Assembly: GCA_003170295.1 (NCBI GenBank)
Contig: PNAJ01000162.1
Coordinates: forward strand, 1-64,000
DNA length: 64,000 nucleotides
DNA from: Bryobacterales bacterium
GTDB taxonomy: Bacteria; Acidobacteriota; Terriglobia; Bryobacterales; Bryobacteraceae
Direction of reading: 5' to 3'
Shown: piece by piece, positions 9,044 to 18,100 of the stretch
How the letters are laid out: the number at the start of each line of letters is the position of its first letter
Position numbering within the stretch: position 1 is the stretch's first letter
Made by a program: the position numbers and the translations under genes
The notes under the pieces: model-generated
What the model was told of the DNA's origin: nothing
Databases searched by the model: none
Seen by the model: the letters and a program-made list of their open reading frames with translations, nothing else

Positions 9044-10471
9044 ATGGCAATAACCGAAAAACTGATTTGTAGCCTCGCATTGGGAGCTTCCGTGCTACTG
9101 GCACAGGCTCCATCGGGCCTGGTCCGCCTGAACGTGACGGCCCTCGATAGCAGCAGCGAGCCTATCGAAGATCTAAAGGCCAGTGACTTTCAGATATCGG
9201 ACCAAGGCAAATCGCAGAAAATCGTCTTTTCCCGCCACAACCCCACCGCGCCCGCCGCGCCGCTGGCCCCTCACGAATATTCGAACCGGACGAGCGCCGA
9301 GGCGCCGCACAGCACGGTGATCCTCTTCGATCTTCTGAATCAGAACACGGCGGACCGGCTGGACGCATGGCACAAACTCGGCAAATCCCTCCAGCAACTC
9401 GAGTCGGGTGAGTCGATTTATTTTTATTTGCTCGCTCTCGAAGGCAACCTGATTCCGATCCATGAGATCGGCAGCAAGGCCGGCGACGACAAGACCTGGA
9501 CCCAGCAGGTCGAGAAAACGTTCGACAAGGCGATGAAGGCCGCGAGCCATGCCCGGCCGGCACAGATGAACGACGAGGAAATGATTACCAAGAAGACCTA
9601 CGTCGCGCTGGAGACACTCGCCACCCAACTCGCTGTGTTCCCTGGACGGCGGGACATCATTTGGATCACGAACACCATGCCCAATGTATGGAATGTAAAA
9701 ACTCCTTGCAATGGGGATTGGGTGGACTGCGCGCTGTACGTGCCGCATCTGGGCGTGACGCTAGCGGCAGCCAACGTCGCGGTCGATCCGTTTTCTTACA
9801 CCAGCAGCCCGAATCCCAACATCACTCGCGACCTGGAGCAAATGGCCCTTTTGACGGGAGGGTGGCCCTACTTCGGCGACGACGTGCGCTCGGTCCTCAA
9901 ACAGGTGGCCCGGGACGCCGCGCACAATTATTCGATTTTCTACGATCCATCGGCGGAGAACTGGGACTCCAAGTGGCACAAGGTACGGGTGACCTCGGAG
10001 CGCAAGGGCGTGAAACTCCGCGTGAAGCAGCGTTATTACGCGTTTCCCGATAAAAGACCGGATGCGGCGAAACAGCAGCCCGTGTTGGCCGCCGCATTCC
10101 AGAGCCCGACCGACGATCCCGGCATCGGACTGCGTGTTACTGCCGTCGCGGACGGGAAAAACATGCACCTTCAAATCCGAATCGATCCTGCGGACTTGCT
10201 GCTGCGAGAGGAAGGCGGCACTTCTTCCGGCGGCGTGACGTTTCTCATCGCCGACATGAGCGCAGCAGGACCGATAGGAGATCCCATGCTGTCGAGCTTT
10301 GCTGTCCATCTGTCTAGCGAGCAATACACTACTGCGATGAAGGAAGGCATCCCTATCGCCCAGGACCACGCCATCAACGATTCCATCCAAAAGCTCCGCG
10401 TCATTGTCCTAGATCAGGGCTTGAACATCGCCGGCTCGCTCACCATTCCGCTCGCGGCCGCTGGACACTAA
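9044..10471 (+). CDS. Exported VWFA-related acidobacterial protein
   Basis: The start is supported by AAGGGGGA seven bases upstream. The 475-residue product has a signal peptide ending near L-L-A-Q-A. The family opening follows: V-R-L-N-V-T-A-L-D, then D-L-K-A-S-D-F-Q-I-S-D-x-G. The A-domain-like core has S-T-V-I-L-F-D-L-L-N at about 85 and P-G-R-R-D-I-I-W-I-T-N at about 205. It is shorter than the 5166 gene and diverges after residue 330. It is the last gene of the VWFA-CRTAC1-VWFA run and ends before a convergent gene across a palindromic repeat. Likely extracytoplasmic; function inferred only from family. Confidence 0.82.
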   Translation: MAITEKLICSLALGASVLLAQAPSGLVRLNVTALDSSSEPIEDLKASDFQISDQGKSQKIVFSRHNPTAPAAPLAPHEYSNRTSAEAPHSTVILFDLLNQNTADRLDAWHKLGKSLQQLESGESIYFYLLALEGNLIPIHEIGSKAGDDKTWTQQVEKTFDKAMKAASHARPAQMNDEEMITKKTYVALETLATQLAVFPGRRDIIWITNTMPNVWNVKTPCNGDWVDCALYVPHLGVTLAAANVAVDPFSYTSSPNPNITRDLEQMALLTGGWPYFGDDVRSVLKQVARDAAHNYSIFYDPSAENWDSKWHKVRVTSERKGVKLRVKQRYYAFPDKRPDAAKQQPVLAAAFQSPTDDPGIGLRVTAVADGKNMHLQIRIDPADLLLREEGGTSSGGVTFLIADMSAAGPIGDPMLSSFAVHLSSEQYTTAMKEGIPIAQDHAINDSIQKLRVIVLDQGLNIAGSLTIPLAAAGH

Positions 10472-10476
10472 GCAAT

Positions 10477-10566
10477 GTGGGGCGGACCCCCTGGTCCGCG
10501 GCCGACGCCCTCGTCGGCCTCTGTGTGACTCACTAAGCTGGGTGGGGCAGGCGGTTTCGCCTGCCG
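10477..10566. repeat. REP-like palindromic repeats between convergent genes
   Basis: Two GC-rich units each follow a CACTAAGC direct repeat. The first combines the palindromes GCGGACCCCCTGGTCCGC and GGCCGACGCCCTCGTCGGCC, both also seen in the elements near 22808 and 26246. The second (10547-10566) is a perfect 8-bp hairpin, GGCAGGCG-GTTT-CGCCTGCC. It lies between the 3' ends of convergent genes and may stop transcription from both sides. Confidence 0.7.
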
Positions 10567-10568
10567 AG

Positions 10569-11666
10569 TCAGCGATTCCCGATGCCCGGCAAACTCAACG
10601 GATCCTGCTGCGCCTTCAATCGCACAAACTCATCTCTCTCCCGTTTCGCATCGCTCTTCCGCCCGACGCGCCGATAGGCTTGCTCTAGATAAAAGTGAGT
10701 TTGCGCGTTATTCGCCTGAAGTTTCACGGACTTCTCAAAGTAAGGAACCGCCTTTTCAGGCTGATCCTCGGCCAGCAGAGCCCGGCCCATCTCCGCGTCG
10801 CACAACCAAAAGTAGCTCGCCGGCGCCAGCTTCCGTGCCCGTTCGGCCAACTGCATGGCGATCTCCGGTGCGCCCTGCCGAGTCTCGAGAAATGCGGTCA
10901 CCAGCAGAGCGGGCCAGTGATCGGGATACGCTCGCAGTTCTTTCTGGAACTGCTCGAGCGCCGCATGCTGATCCGTATCCATGAGGTAAAGCCCGAAAGC
11001 GTAGTGCACACCAGGCTCGTTCGGATACGTGCCGAGAAGCTCGTCGAAGCCCTCTTTGGCGTCTTTCGGCCGCTGACTCGTGGCCGCCCACATCGCTTTG
11101 CCGGCCATATCGACCACCTTCCTCCTGCTCTCTGGCAGCTTAGACGGTTCTGCAGCAACTGCCAGCGCGCAAAGCCCGACTGCTTCGACCACGGGCATCG
11201 AGTTCTCCTGCTGCTTTGCGAGCGGCTGCAACTGTGACATGGCCTGATCGAAAAGCGACGAGCGGATCAGAATCAGCGCCGCCCTCTGTCGCACAGCAGC
11301 CTCAAATCCGGCGTTGGATCCAAGTCCCAGTTGTTCCCCTTTGCCGATGGCGGTCAGCGCGCTGTCCAGATGGCCGAGCTCATATTCGCAGAGTCCCAGG
11401 AAGGCCCACGCAACGCCATTCCGGGGCGACAAGTCGAGTCCTTTGTGAAACGCATCGCGAGCCTCCGCATAGCGATCGAGCCTATAGAGCGCGCCGGCAA
11501 GAGAGAACCATCCCTCGGGCCACGACGGTCGCAAATCCAGCGCTTCCTTGAACAGTGACGCTGCTTGCACCGGGTTGCTGTCCAAAGCAGCCTCGCCGCG
11601 CCGCGCCAGATCCTCGAAGGTCTCGGGAGTCTGAACCAGCAGCAGACATGCCAGGAAAAGCGTCAT
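10569..11666 (-). CDS. Exported TPR protein (paralogue of the gene at 2441-3535)
   Basis: ATG 11666 is chosen because a perfect TATAAT sits seven bases upstream and the first residues form a short leader (M-T-L-F-L-A-C-L-L-L-V-Q-T); the frame stays open upstream but shows no leader there. The 365-residue product is mostly TPR-like helical pairs: A-A-S-L-F-K-E-A-L-D-L-R-P near 25, Y-A-E-A-R-D-A-F near 60, and further repeats at about 205-355 ending in A-Y-R-R-V-G-R. The motif order matches the paralogue, with W-P-E-G-W-F-S-L and F-L-G-L-C-E-Y-E. It is divergent from the TPR gene at 11888. Probably a periplasmic scaffold of the surrounding cytochrome/VWFA cluster. Confidence 0.75.
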   Translation of the reverse strand: MTLFLACLLLVQTPETFEDLARRGEAALDSNPVQAASLFKEALDLRPSWPEGWFSLAGALYRLDRYAEARDAFHKGLDLSPRNGVAWAFLGLCEYELGHLDSALTAIGKGEQLGLGSNAGFEAAVRQRAALILIRSSLFDQAMSQLQPLAKQQENSMPVVEAVGLCALAVAAEPSKLPESRRKVVDMAGKAMWAATSQRPKDAKEGFDELLGTYPNEPGVHYAFGLYLMDTDQHAALEQFQKELRAYPDHWPALLVTAFLETRQGAPEIAMQLAERARKLAPASYFWLCDAEMGRALLAEDQPEKAVPYFEKSVKLQANNAQTHFYLEQAYRRVGRKSDAKRERDEFVRLKAQQDPLSLPGIGNR

Positions 11667-11673
11667 TGCCGTT

Positions 11674-11679
11674 ATTATA
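11674..11679 (-). promoter_or_regulatory. -10 box, leaderless, for the TPR gene
   Basis: A perfect TATAAT on the minus strand ends seven bases before ATG 11666, so the expected transcription start coincides with the start codon. Confidence 0.55.
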
Positions 11680-11780
11680 AAGCTTGATGCGTTGCTCTCG
11701 AAGTCTCTTGTGGTGCAGGATGGAAGAGGCTGCTGAAAGAGTCTCAGCCAAGGCTCATTCCACCTCACAGAACAAGGTGG

Positions 11781-11798
11781 CACAGGCTTTAGCCTGTG
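11781..11798. repeat. Short perfect palindrome
   Basis: CACAGGCT-TT-AGCCTGTG, 8-bp arms with a two-base centre, in the 221-base gap between two divergent TPR genes. It could be an operator or a dispersed repeat unit. A second GC-rich inverted repeat (GGCGGCAGCCGCC and GGCGGCTCTGC) lies just before the plus-strand gene. Confidence 0.5.
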
Positions 11799-11887
11799 GA
11801 AGATCTTTTCAGCATGTTTTGGAGTCCTACGCGCTGCGTTGTGGGGCGGCCATTCCTGGCGGCAGCCGCCCTTTCAGGCGGCTCTGC

Positions 11888-12991
11888 GTGCGTTTCAGCC
11901 TCGCAATGCTGATCGTGACCCACACCCTGGCCCAAACCATCCCCGAGCAGATTTTCCGGGACGCAGTAGCAGCGCAGCAGCGCGGCGATGACGAGACAGC
12001 CATCGCCAAATATCGGGAGCTCCTCAAGCTTCGCCCTGAGGTCGTGGAAGTGCATGCGAATCTCGGAGCCGCCTTAGCCCACGCCGCCCGCTACGACGAA
12101 GCCATCGAGCAATATCGCGCTGCATTGGCGAAGCTCCCCGACAACAAGGGCCTGCTTCTCAACCTGGCGCTCGCCTATTACAAAAAGGGCGACCTCGCCC
12201 AGGCAGCCGAAAAGTTCGACTCTCTGCGTCAAAGCGAACCCGGCGACGTGCGGGTTGCGACCCTCCTGGGCGACTGCTATTCGCGATTAGGCCGCGACCA
12301 GGACGCGATCGCCGCCCTTACGCCAGCGGAGGCGGCGCATCCCGACGATTTAAACGTCGCCTGGGCGCTAGGCTCAGCGCTGATTCACGCCGGCCGCGCC
12401 GCGGACGGGTTGCAGCGCGTCATCATGGTCGCCGAGCGTGGCCATAGCGCGGAGGCAAATCTCCTAGCCTCGGATACCTACCTCGGATTGGCCGAGTTCG
12501 AGCGCGCCCACGAGTTCGCGGAGGCGGCACTGAAACTCGATCCGAAACTGAAGGGTCTTTATAGTCTCAGCGGCCGAATCAAACAGTACCTGGGAGATTT
12601 TCCCGGTTCCAAAGCCGATCTGGAAAAGGCGTTGGCTGAGAATCCCGATGATTTCGACGCCCACGTCACCATGGCCGCGATTCTCAACCTCGAGCGCGAC
12701 GTCGATGCCGCCGAACGTCATGCCCAGCGTGCTCTCGATCTGCGGCCAACTTCGCCTTTGGCCCGCTATCAGCTCGCCCGCGTCGAGCGCTCCCGCGGAG
12801 ATATCGAGGCCGCCGTTCGCAACTTCGAAAAGGTAATTGCCGCGGAGCCGGACTGGCTGCGCCCGCATATTGAGCTGGCCGCTCTCTATTACCGCCTCCA
12901 ACGGCCCCAGGATGGGCTGAAAGAGCGAGCCATTGTCGACAAGCTCTATATGCAGGGCAGGAAATTAGGCCCCGACGCAGACCGTCTCTAG
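11888..12991 (+). CDS. Exported TPR protein
   Basis: The frame is open from 11684, but a signal peptide begins at GTG 11888 (V-R-F-S-L-A-M-L-I-V-T-H-T-L-A-Q) with AGGCGG seven bases before it; ATG 11906 is an alternative. The 367-residue product consists of about ten TPR units from residue 20 to 350, with clear consensus (A-x-A-K-Y-R-E-L-L-K-L-R-P, N-L-G-A-A-L-A-x-A-x-R-Y-D-E-A-I-E-Q-Y). It has no other domain. It is divergent from the TPR gene at 10569. A protein-binding role in the periplasm is likely; the partner is unknown. Confidence 0.78.
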   Translation: MRFSLAMLIVTHTLAQTIPEQIFRDAVAAQQRGDDETAIAKYRELLKLRPEVVEVHANLGAALAHAARYDEAIEQYRAALAKLPDNKGLLLNLALAYYKKGDLAQAAEKFDSLRQSEPGDVRVATLLGDCYSRLGRDQDAIAALTPAEAAHPDDLNVAWALGSALIHAGRAADGLQRVIMVAERGHSAEANLLASDTYLGLAEFERAHEFAEAALKLDPKLKGLYSLSGRIKQYLGDFPGSKADLEKALAENPDDFDAHVTMAAILNLERDVDAAERHAQRALDLRPTSPLARYQLARVERSRGDIEAAVRNFEKVIAAEPDWLRPHIELAALYYRLQRPQDGLKERAIVDKLYMQGRKLGPDADRL

Positions 12992-13039
12992 TGGCCTGCA
13001 GTCGCAATTACCGGCAAGGCTTGTGTGGCGCACGCCTCC

Positions 13040-13073
13040 AGGCGTGCCGCGTCGACAGTCGTGTCGACGTAGA
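13040..13073 (+). repeat. Dispersed 34-bp repeat, copy 1
   Basis: It matches the minus strand of 22758-22791 in 33 of 34 bases. It contains the palindrome GTCGAC-AGTCGT-GTCGAC, and just before it is GCACGCCT-CC-AGGCGTGC. REP-like, intergenic. Confidence 0.75.
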
Positions 13074-13191
13074 CTGCACGATCTCGCTTCAGACAAGCCA
13101 CCAGTCCGTTCGAAACTCTATCTCCTTCCCCCACCACCACTTCCCGCTTCCACTCGCCGCGACTTTAAAAAAATCCGCGTATCTTCAGCAC

Positions 13192-13385
13192 AGAGAGGTT
13201 GGGCCCTGATCGGCTTCCAACCCGCCGCTGGTTGAGGGAGCTCCATGGCAACCCCATACAGCCTACGCTAAACGCGGTCGGGGAGTGTCGTGCCTTATGC
13301 GATGCCATGCTGTTGAAGGCAGTTCCAAACAGCCGCTTGCTCTTCTGCGAAATCGAGGGGTGGGGTACCCCGTTTTTTTTTTTTT
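13192..13385 (+). ncRNA. Possible structured non-coding RNA (unidentified)
   Basis: Consecutive hairpins are visible: GGTTGG/CCAACC (13197-13202 with 13217-13222, extended by GCC/GGC), GGTTG/CAACC (13230-13234 with 13249-13253) and TGCCTT/AAGGCA around 13290-13320. CCCTGAT near the start can pair with ATC(G)AGGG just before the terminator, closing the whole element. It ends in a 13-T terminator and has no downstream gene on that strand, so a free-standing RNA of about 190 nt is possible. I cannot assign a family, and the promoter (TATCTT at 13180) is weak. Confidence 0.25.
13355..13385 (+). terminator. Strong intrinsic terminator with 13-T run
   Basis: GGGGT-GGGGT-ACCCC forms a 5-bp GC-rich stem, followed by G and thirteen T residues. 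It lies about 360 bases after the nearest plus-strand stop codon, so it probably ends a separate transcript or a long 3' UTR. Confidence 0.65.
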
Positions 13386-13447
13386 CTGAAAGGAGATTTA
13401 TTCGACGAGAGTAAAGTTACGAGAAAATCAGAACCACGTCTGGACTC

Positions 13448-15085
13448 CTAGCGTCCGGACTCTTTCACATGGATCACACGATCGCCCGCGACATTTTCCA
13501 ATGTTTGAACAATGCCGGATGGCCACCGAATCTCAACCGATAGAGCCTTATCGTCACCGCCCAATCCGAAATGCACCGGGCCGGCGCTCGACGACGCATA
13601 GCACACGCTGGTCGTCATGTGATTGAACTGGCTGCCGCTCTTGGTGGTGACTCTAATCGCCGCCCCGATGCCATCGCGATTACTCTTGGTTCCCTCGAGC
13701 GCCACCTCCAGCCAGTGTCCGCTGCCCTCGCTGCGGTTCATCCAGATCTGCGTGGGTTTGCCGAGGGCTGTCGCAACAATATCGATGCGCCCGTCGCCAT
13801 CGAGATCTCCGAACGCACATCCACGGTTGCGCGCGATCTCAGCAGCTCCAAATCCAGCGTCTTGTGTGAATGCCTGCCACTTCCCCTTCGCCCCCGGATT
13901 GCGAAAAACTGTGTTGGGTTGATCGACCTCTGTTCCCGGCAGTGGACGGGAAACAGCATCGCCCCGCGTGACGAACAAATCCTTCCAGCCGTCGTTGTCG
14001 AAGTCGTAAAATGCGGAGCCGAATGCGGACATGGGCAACGTCAGGGCGCGCATGCCGCTCTCCGCCGTCACTTCACGAAACTCCTTCCCACCCATGTTCT
14101 TTAGGAGCGGAAACGTCTGTTTACTCAACGCCACATAGGAGATGTCCGGCCAGCCGTCGTTATCGAAATCGCGAAAATCCAGCCCCATCCCCCCGATGAA
14201 ATTTCCATCCTCAGGTAACGCCACCCCTGCCGGAAAGGCAACCTCTTCGAACTTCGTACCCAGGTTGTGAAACAGGAAGGTGTAGAACGTATCGTTGGCG
14301 ACAAAAATATCGGGACGTCCGTCACGATCGTAGTCCGCCACGCCTACGCCCATCCCCTTCCCGATGTGGCTGCGGATGCCCCACTGCTCGGAAACATCCT
14401 CGAAGGTCCCGTCACCTTTGTTCAGGTAAAGCTGATTGGGCAGGCCTTGATAAGACCTTGGGTTGCAATATTCCGACAAACCCTCGTGCCAGCAGCGCGG
14501 CTCCTTTTCATAGTTCCAGCGAACGTAATTGACGACGAACAAGTCCAGCAGACCGTCGCCATTTACGTCAACCCAAGCCGCAGTCACGGCCCAGTGAGGA
14601 CCATATTCCGGATCGGGACGATTCAAGCCGGCTTTTGCCGTTACATCGGTGAATGTCCCGTCCCCATTGTTACGGTAGAGGGTATTGCGATGGACTCCGG
14701 CGATAAACAGATCGGGATACCCGTCGTTGTTGAAGTCGCCAACCGCCACACCCATGTCGTAACCCGTTCCGGCCAATCCCGCCTTAGCCGTTACATCCGT
14801 AAACACACCGTTTCCATCGTTACGAAACAGGCGGTTGGAGAACTTAACGTCATCTTTCTTTAACGTGGCAAGGTTCGCTCCGTTGGTGAAGAAGATATCC
14901 GGGCGCCCATCCTTGTTGTAGTCGAAGATGGCGACGCCTCCTGCCATCGTAGCCGGTAAGTGGCGGGACTCGGTTTCCGCGTTCTCAAGGCGGAATGGTA
15001 TTGTTTTGAGGGAAAAAAATATCGGAGATCGCGAGCCTCCGGCGCTCAAGAGGGCCAGCAGAACTAGCAGTGATTTGCGACTCAT
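13448..15085 (-). CDS. CRTAC1-family exported FG-GAP propeller with ASPIC/UnbV tail (second copy)
   Basis: ATG 15085 is taken as the start because the signal peptide begins there (M-S-R-K-S-L-L-V-L-L-A-L-L); an upstream in-frame GTG at 15112 lies inside a terminator hairpin. The product is 545 residues. FG-GAP blades carry D-Y-N-K-D-G, D-F-N-N-D-G, D-V-N-G-D-G, D-Y-D-R-D-G, D-F-D-N-D-G (twice) and D-L-D-G-D-G loops, each near L-F-R-N-D-G or N-N-G-D-G-T-F-T-D-V. The end (about 455-540: G-x-x-S-N-R-D-G-I-G-A-A-I, H-F-G-L-G-G, I-R-W-P-S-G) is ASPIC/UnbV. It follows the TonB receptor gene across a terminator, so it is expressed by read-through or from its own promoter. Extracellular role unknown. 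Confidence 0.9.
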   Translation of the reverse strand: MSRKSLLVLLALLSAGGSRSPIFFSLKTIPFRLENAETESRHLPATMAGGVAIFDYNKDGRPDIFFTNGANLATLKKDDVKFSNRLFRNDGNGVFTDVTAKAGLAGTGYDMGVAVGDFNNDGYPDLFIAGVHRNTLYRNNGDGTFTDVTAKAGLNRPDPEYGPHWAVTAAWVDVNGDGLLDLFVVNYVRWNYEKEPRCWHEGLSEYCNPRSYQGLPNQLYLNKGDGTFEDVSEQWGIRSHIGKGMGVGVADYDRDGRPDIFVANDTFYTFLFHNLGTKFEEVAFPAGVALPEDGNFIGGMGLDFRDFDNDGWPDISYVALSKQTFPLLKNMGGKEFREVTAESGMRALTLPMSAFGSAFYDFDNDGWKDLFVTRGDAVSRPLPGTEVDQPNTVFRNPGAKGKWQAFTQDAGFGAAEIARNRGCAFGDLDGDGRIDIVATALGKPTQIWMNRSEGSGHWLEVALEGTKSNRDGIGAAIRVTTKSGSQFNHMTTSVCYASSSAGPVHFGLGGDDKALSVEIRWPSGIVQTLENVAGDRVIHVKESGR

Positions 15086-15096
15086 AAGATAAAAAC

Positions 15097-15123
15097 AAAA
15101 AAGGGGCGGCACGAGCCCACCCC
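15097..15123 (-). terminator. Terminator between the TonB receptor and CRTAC1 genes
   Basis: On the minus strand, GGGGTGG and CCGCCCC pair with one G-T wobble around a 7-base loop, followed by six T. The T-run ends only 11 bases before the CRTAC1 ATG at 15085. Confidence 0.7.
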
Positions 15124-15156
15124 TCTTTCTAATGATACTGCTGACGTGAATCGGTT

Positions 15157-18100
15157 CTAGAACATGAACCGAACCGCGAATTCAATGACACGGCGGTTGA
15201 CCGTGTAGAGCGGTGTACCCGACGTAAGAGCGTTCTGGTTGGTCTGAGTCAGATTCCCGCTGGAGTTGGAGAACCTCAACGTGGTATCGGAGCCGCTACC
15301 CGTGGCGTTGAACTCCGGTAGCGGATGGTTCAGGAAGTTGAAGGCTTCAAAGCGCAGTTGAAGCTTCTGCTTCTCCCGGATTTTGAAGTTCTTGTAAAGC
15401 GAAAGATCGCTGTTGAACAGCGCCGGACCCTTGATGTACGGCCAGATGATGTTTCCGACCTGACCCGGAACCGGGGGCCCAAAGCAGTTGGGGTTAAAGT
15501 ATTGTCCGGACTTCAGACCCGTGCGTGGGTCGCACGTCAACACCGGAAGCAAATTCATGGAATTCGTTCCCAGATAGGTCGTGGCGCTGGTGGATTGGCC
15601 AGGCGCATTGTTGCCAAACGAGGCGTTTAGGCCGTTGGTAAGCGGCTGGAGTGGCGGGCCGCTCTGCAACTGCGTGATGCCAGAGAACTCCCATCCATTC
15701 ACGGCGCCTTCGAGCACGTGGTTACCGTGGATCGGACTGGGGAGGTTCACGACATAAGCCGCATTGAAGATGTGCGTGTGATCGTACGCCAGCACGCCAT
15801 AATTGGCGCCGAGGCTATATGGGTACATCGAATTGCCTGCCGAATTCCCGTTGAAGGTTTGGCCGTCCCTGGTACCCATCACCTTGCTGAACGTGTAATT
15901 GGTGGTGAAGGTCGTCCGGCCGGTTTGCTTCTGCCACGTGGTGATAAAGCCATTGTAGTTGGTGTAGCCGCCGTGGGAGAACAACTGGATTCCGGTGTAA
16001 TTGTGGAACCGGTAGTAGTCGTTGGCGTTGAACCCTGAAGAGGCGTACGGACTAACGATCTGACCCGTCAACGGATCGGGCTTGAAGAAACTGCCGATTG
16101 GAATCAGGTTCTGATCCGACAGTGAGCCATCCAGAATCTGATCGCGGCTTGCGCTGCCCGAATACTGGATTTCAAAGACCGATCTCCAAGGTGCGCGCTG
16201 CGAGATGGTGAAATTGTACGTCATCGAATACGGAGTTCTCGAGTCACCTTCCTGATCCACACCGTTGGCGGAGCCTCCCAGTCCGGCCGCTCCGGTCGAG
16301 GGAGAGAACTGGTTGAACGAGTTGTAACCGATGCAGCAGTTCCATGTAGTGGCCTGAACCGAGACGTTGAGCGGCGCATTGTAGTTGGCGCTGCTGATAT
16401 TGTTAGCCGAAGCCTGGTAACGGTAAATACCGAAGCCGCCGCGCAAAACAGTCTTGCCGTCGCCGAACAGATCGTAGGCAACACCGACGCGGGGTTCCAC
16501 GAAGAAAGATTTGGAAGGCACGCCGGACATGGGGATGGCGCTGTTGATGCCGTGCCATAGCAGACCGGTCCAACCCGGAGCCGAGGAGGTGTTATTGTAC
16601 GTGGCGGGATTCCAGACCGCCAAGCCCAGACTATTGTTGGTAGGAACCCAATTTCCCAGATGGTCGAATCGGAGTCCCAAGGTCAAAGTCAGGCGCCGGC
16701 TGACCTTCCATTGGTCGTTGGCGTAGAAAGCGTATTGATAGAACCTGACATCCTGCACGGGAGCTGAGCTCTGTTGAGCGAAACCGGCGAGGCGGCCCGT
16801 GGCAAAGTCAGCCGCGCCGTTGCTGGTGGTGTTGGCGCCGTACGTCTCAAATTCGATTACGCCTTGGTTGGCATCTATGAAATTGCTGTTGGCTTGCCAG
16901 TTCCGGGCATAATCCCAGTAGAATCCGAACTTCAGCATGTGGGTGCCCGCGACCTTGGTCAGGTTGTCGGAGAAATTAGGAGCCTGCGAAAGCTTTCCGA
17001 AGTCGCCACCCTGGAACGCCTGTCCGAAGGTCGGCGCAAAATAGCCCGGAACAGCCTTGCTCCAGCTCAACGTATTGGGGATCTGCGGCGCGTACGCATC
17101 CTTGAACAGGCCGGTCATACTGAAGCCGAGCTTGCCCGGATCGACAGCCGCGGGGTTCGACATCGCGATGGGGTTGAGGAATGAGGCGTCCGCGAAAACG
17201 ACTTCGTTGGTCAGCGTGGGAGAAAAGATATGCGTCACGTTGGCGCTATAAACGTTCGATACCTGATGCGCGGGCATTTGCGTCGGATACGGGAGATCGT
17301 TCCCGGTGCCCCACCAGATGTTGTTAGGATTCAGGTCGGTTTCATTCTGCTTATTCCAGGAAAAATAAGCCTTGGTCTTCTGGCTGATATTGTAATCGCC
17401 CCGCAGACGCAGTTCCCAGCGATTAACCGGCAGGTTCAGAAGCTGCGTGTAGTTCGCGCCGCTCGGAGTGGATTGCGGGGTGGTGTTGGGCTGCGGCATC
17501 GTTTTGTACAGCGCCAACGAGTTCTGGTCGATCATGGTGAGCGGAATGATGCCGCCCGGAAAAGTCACGTTATTGGTGCAGGTGTTTTGGCAGGGCTGGA
17601 CAGAATTGTTGGCAAACGGGCCATTCGCGAAGTTGGAACCCAGGCTCGCAAGATAGGCTGGGCTGAAGTTGCCCTGCATCATTTGTGCGGTCGGGATGAA
17701 GCGCTGATTGATGCTTCCCTCGGGGTTCTGAGCCATGTATTCATACGCGGCATAAAAGAACAGCTTGTCGTGATTCTTGTTGAACCGCAATCCCGGGATG
17801 ACCACGGGCCCGCCGATATCGCCGCCGGGGTAGTAGTACGAGTCATTGGCCTTCGGCACGTTGATGGACTTGAAATAGGAGTCGGCCGAGTTGAAAACGC
17901 CATTGCGGGCATACAAATATGCACCGCCGTGGTAGGAACTGGAGCCGCTCTTGCCAATCGCCTGGAAGACGATAGGCCCCTTGGCGTATTCCGCTCCATA
18001 AGCGGATGTCATCAGCGAAACCTCTTGAATCTGGTTCTGATTGATGTTGGCCGTTTGCGTTCCCATGTTGCCCGGATCCAGGAGGCTCGCGCCATCCGCC

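Larger units (their letters stand above)
12992..13447. other. 456-base non-coding interval between convergent genes
   Basis: It holds a dispersed repeat (13040-13073), a block able to form several hairpins (13192-13350) and a strong T-tract terminator (13355-13385). A 71-codon frame at 13199-13414 runs through the T-tract as four phenylalanines, has no ribosome site and is not taken as a gene. Confidence 0.6.

Noticed and set aside
13199..13414. 71-codon open frame on the plus strand
   Set aside because: It reads through the 13-T terminator tract as phenylalanines, has no ribosome site and overlaps a hairpin-rich block.
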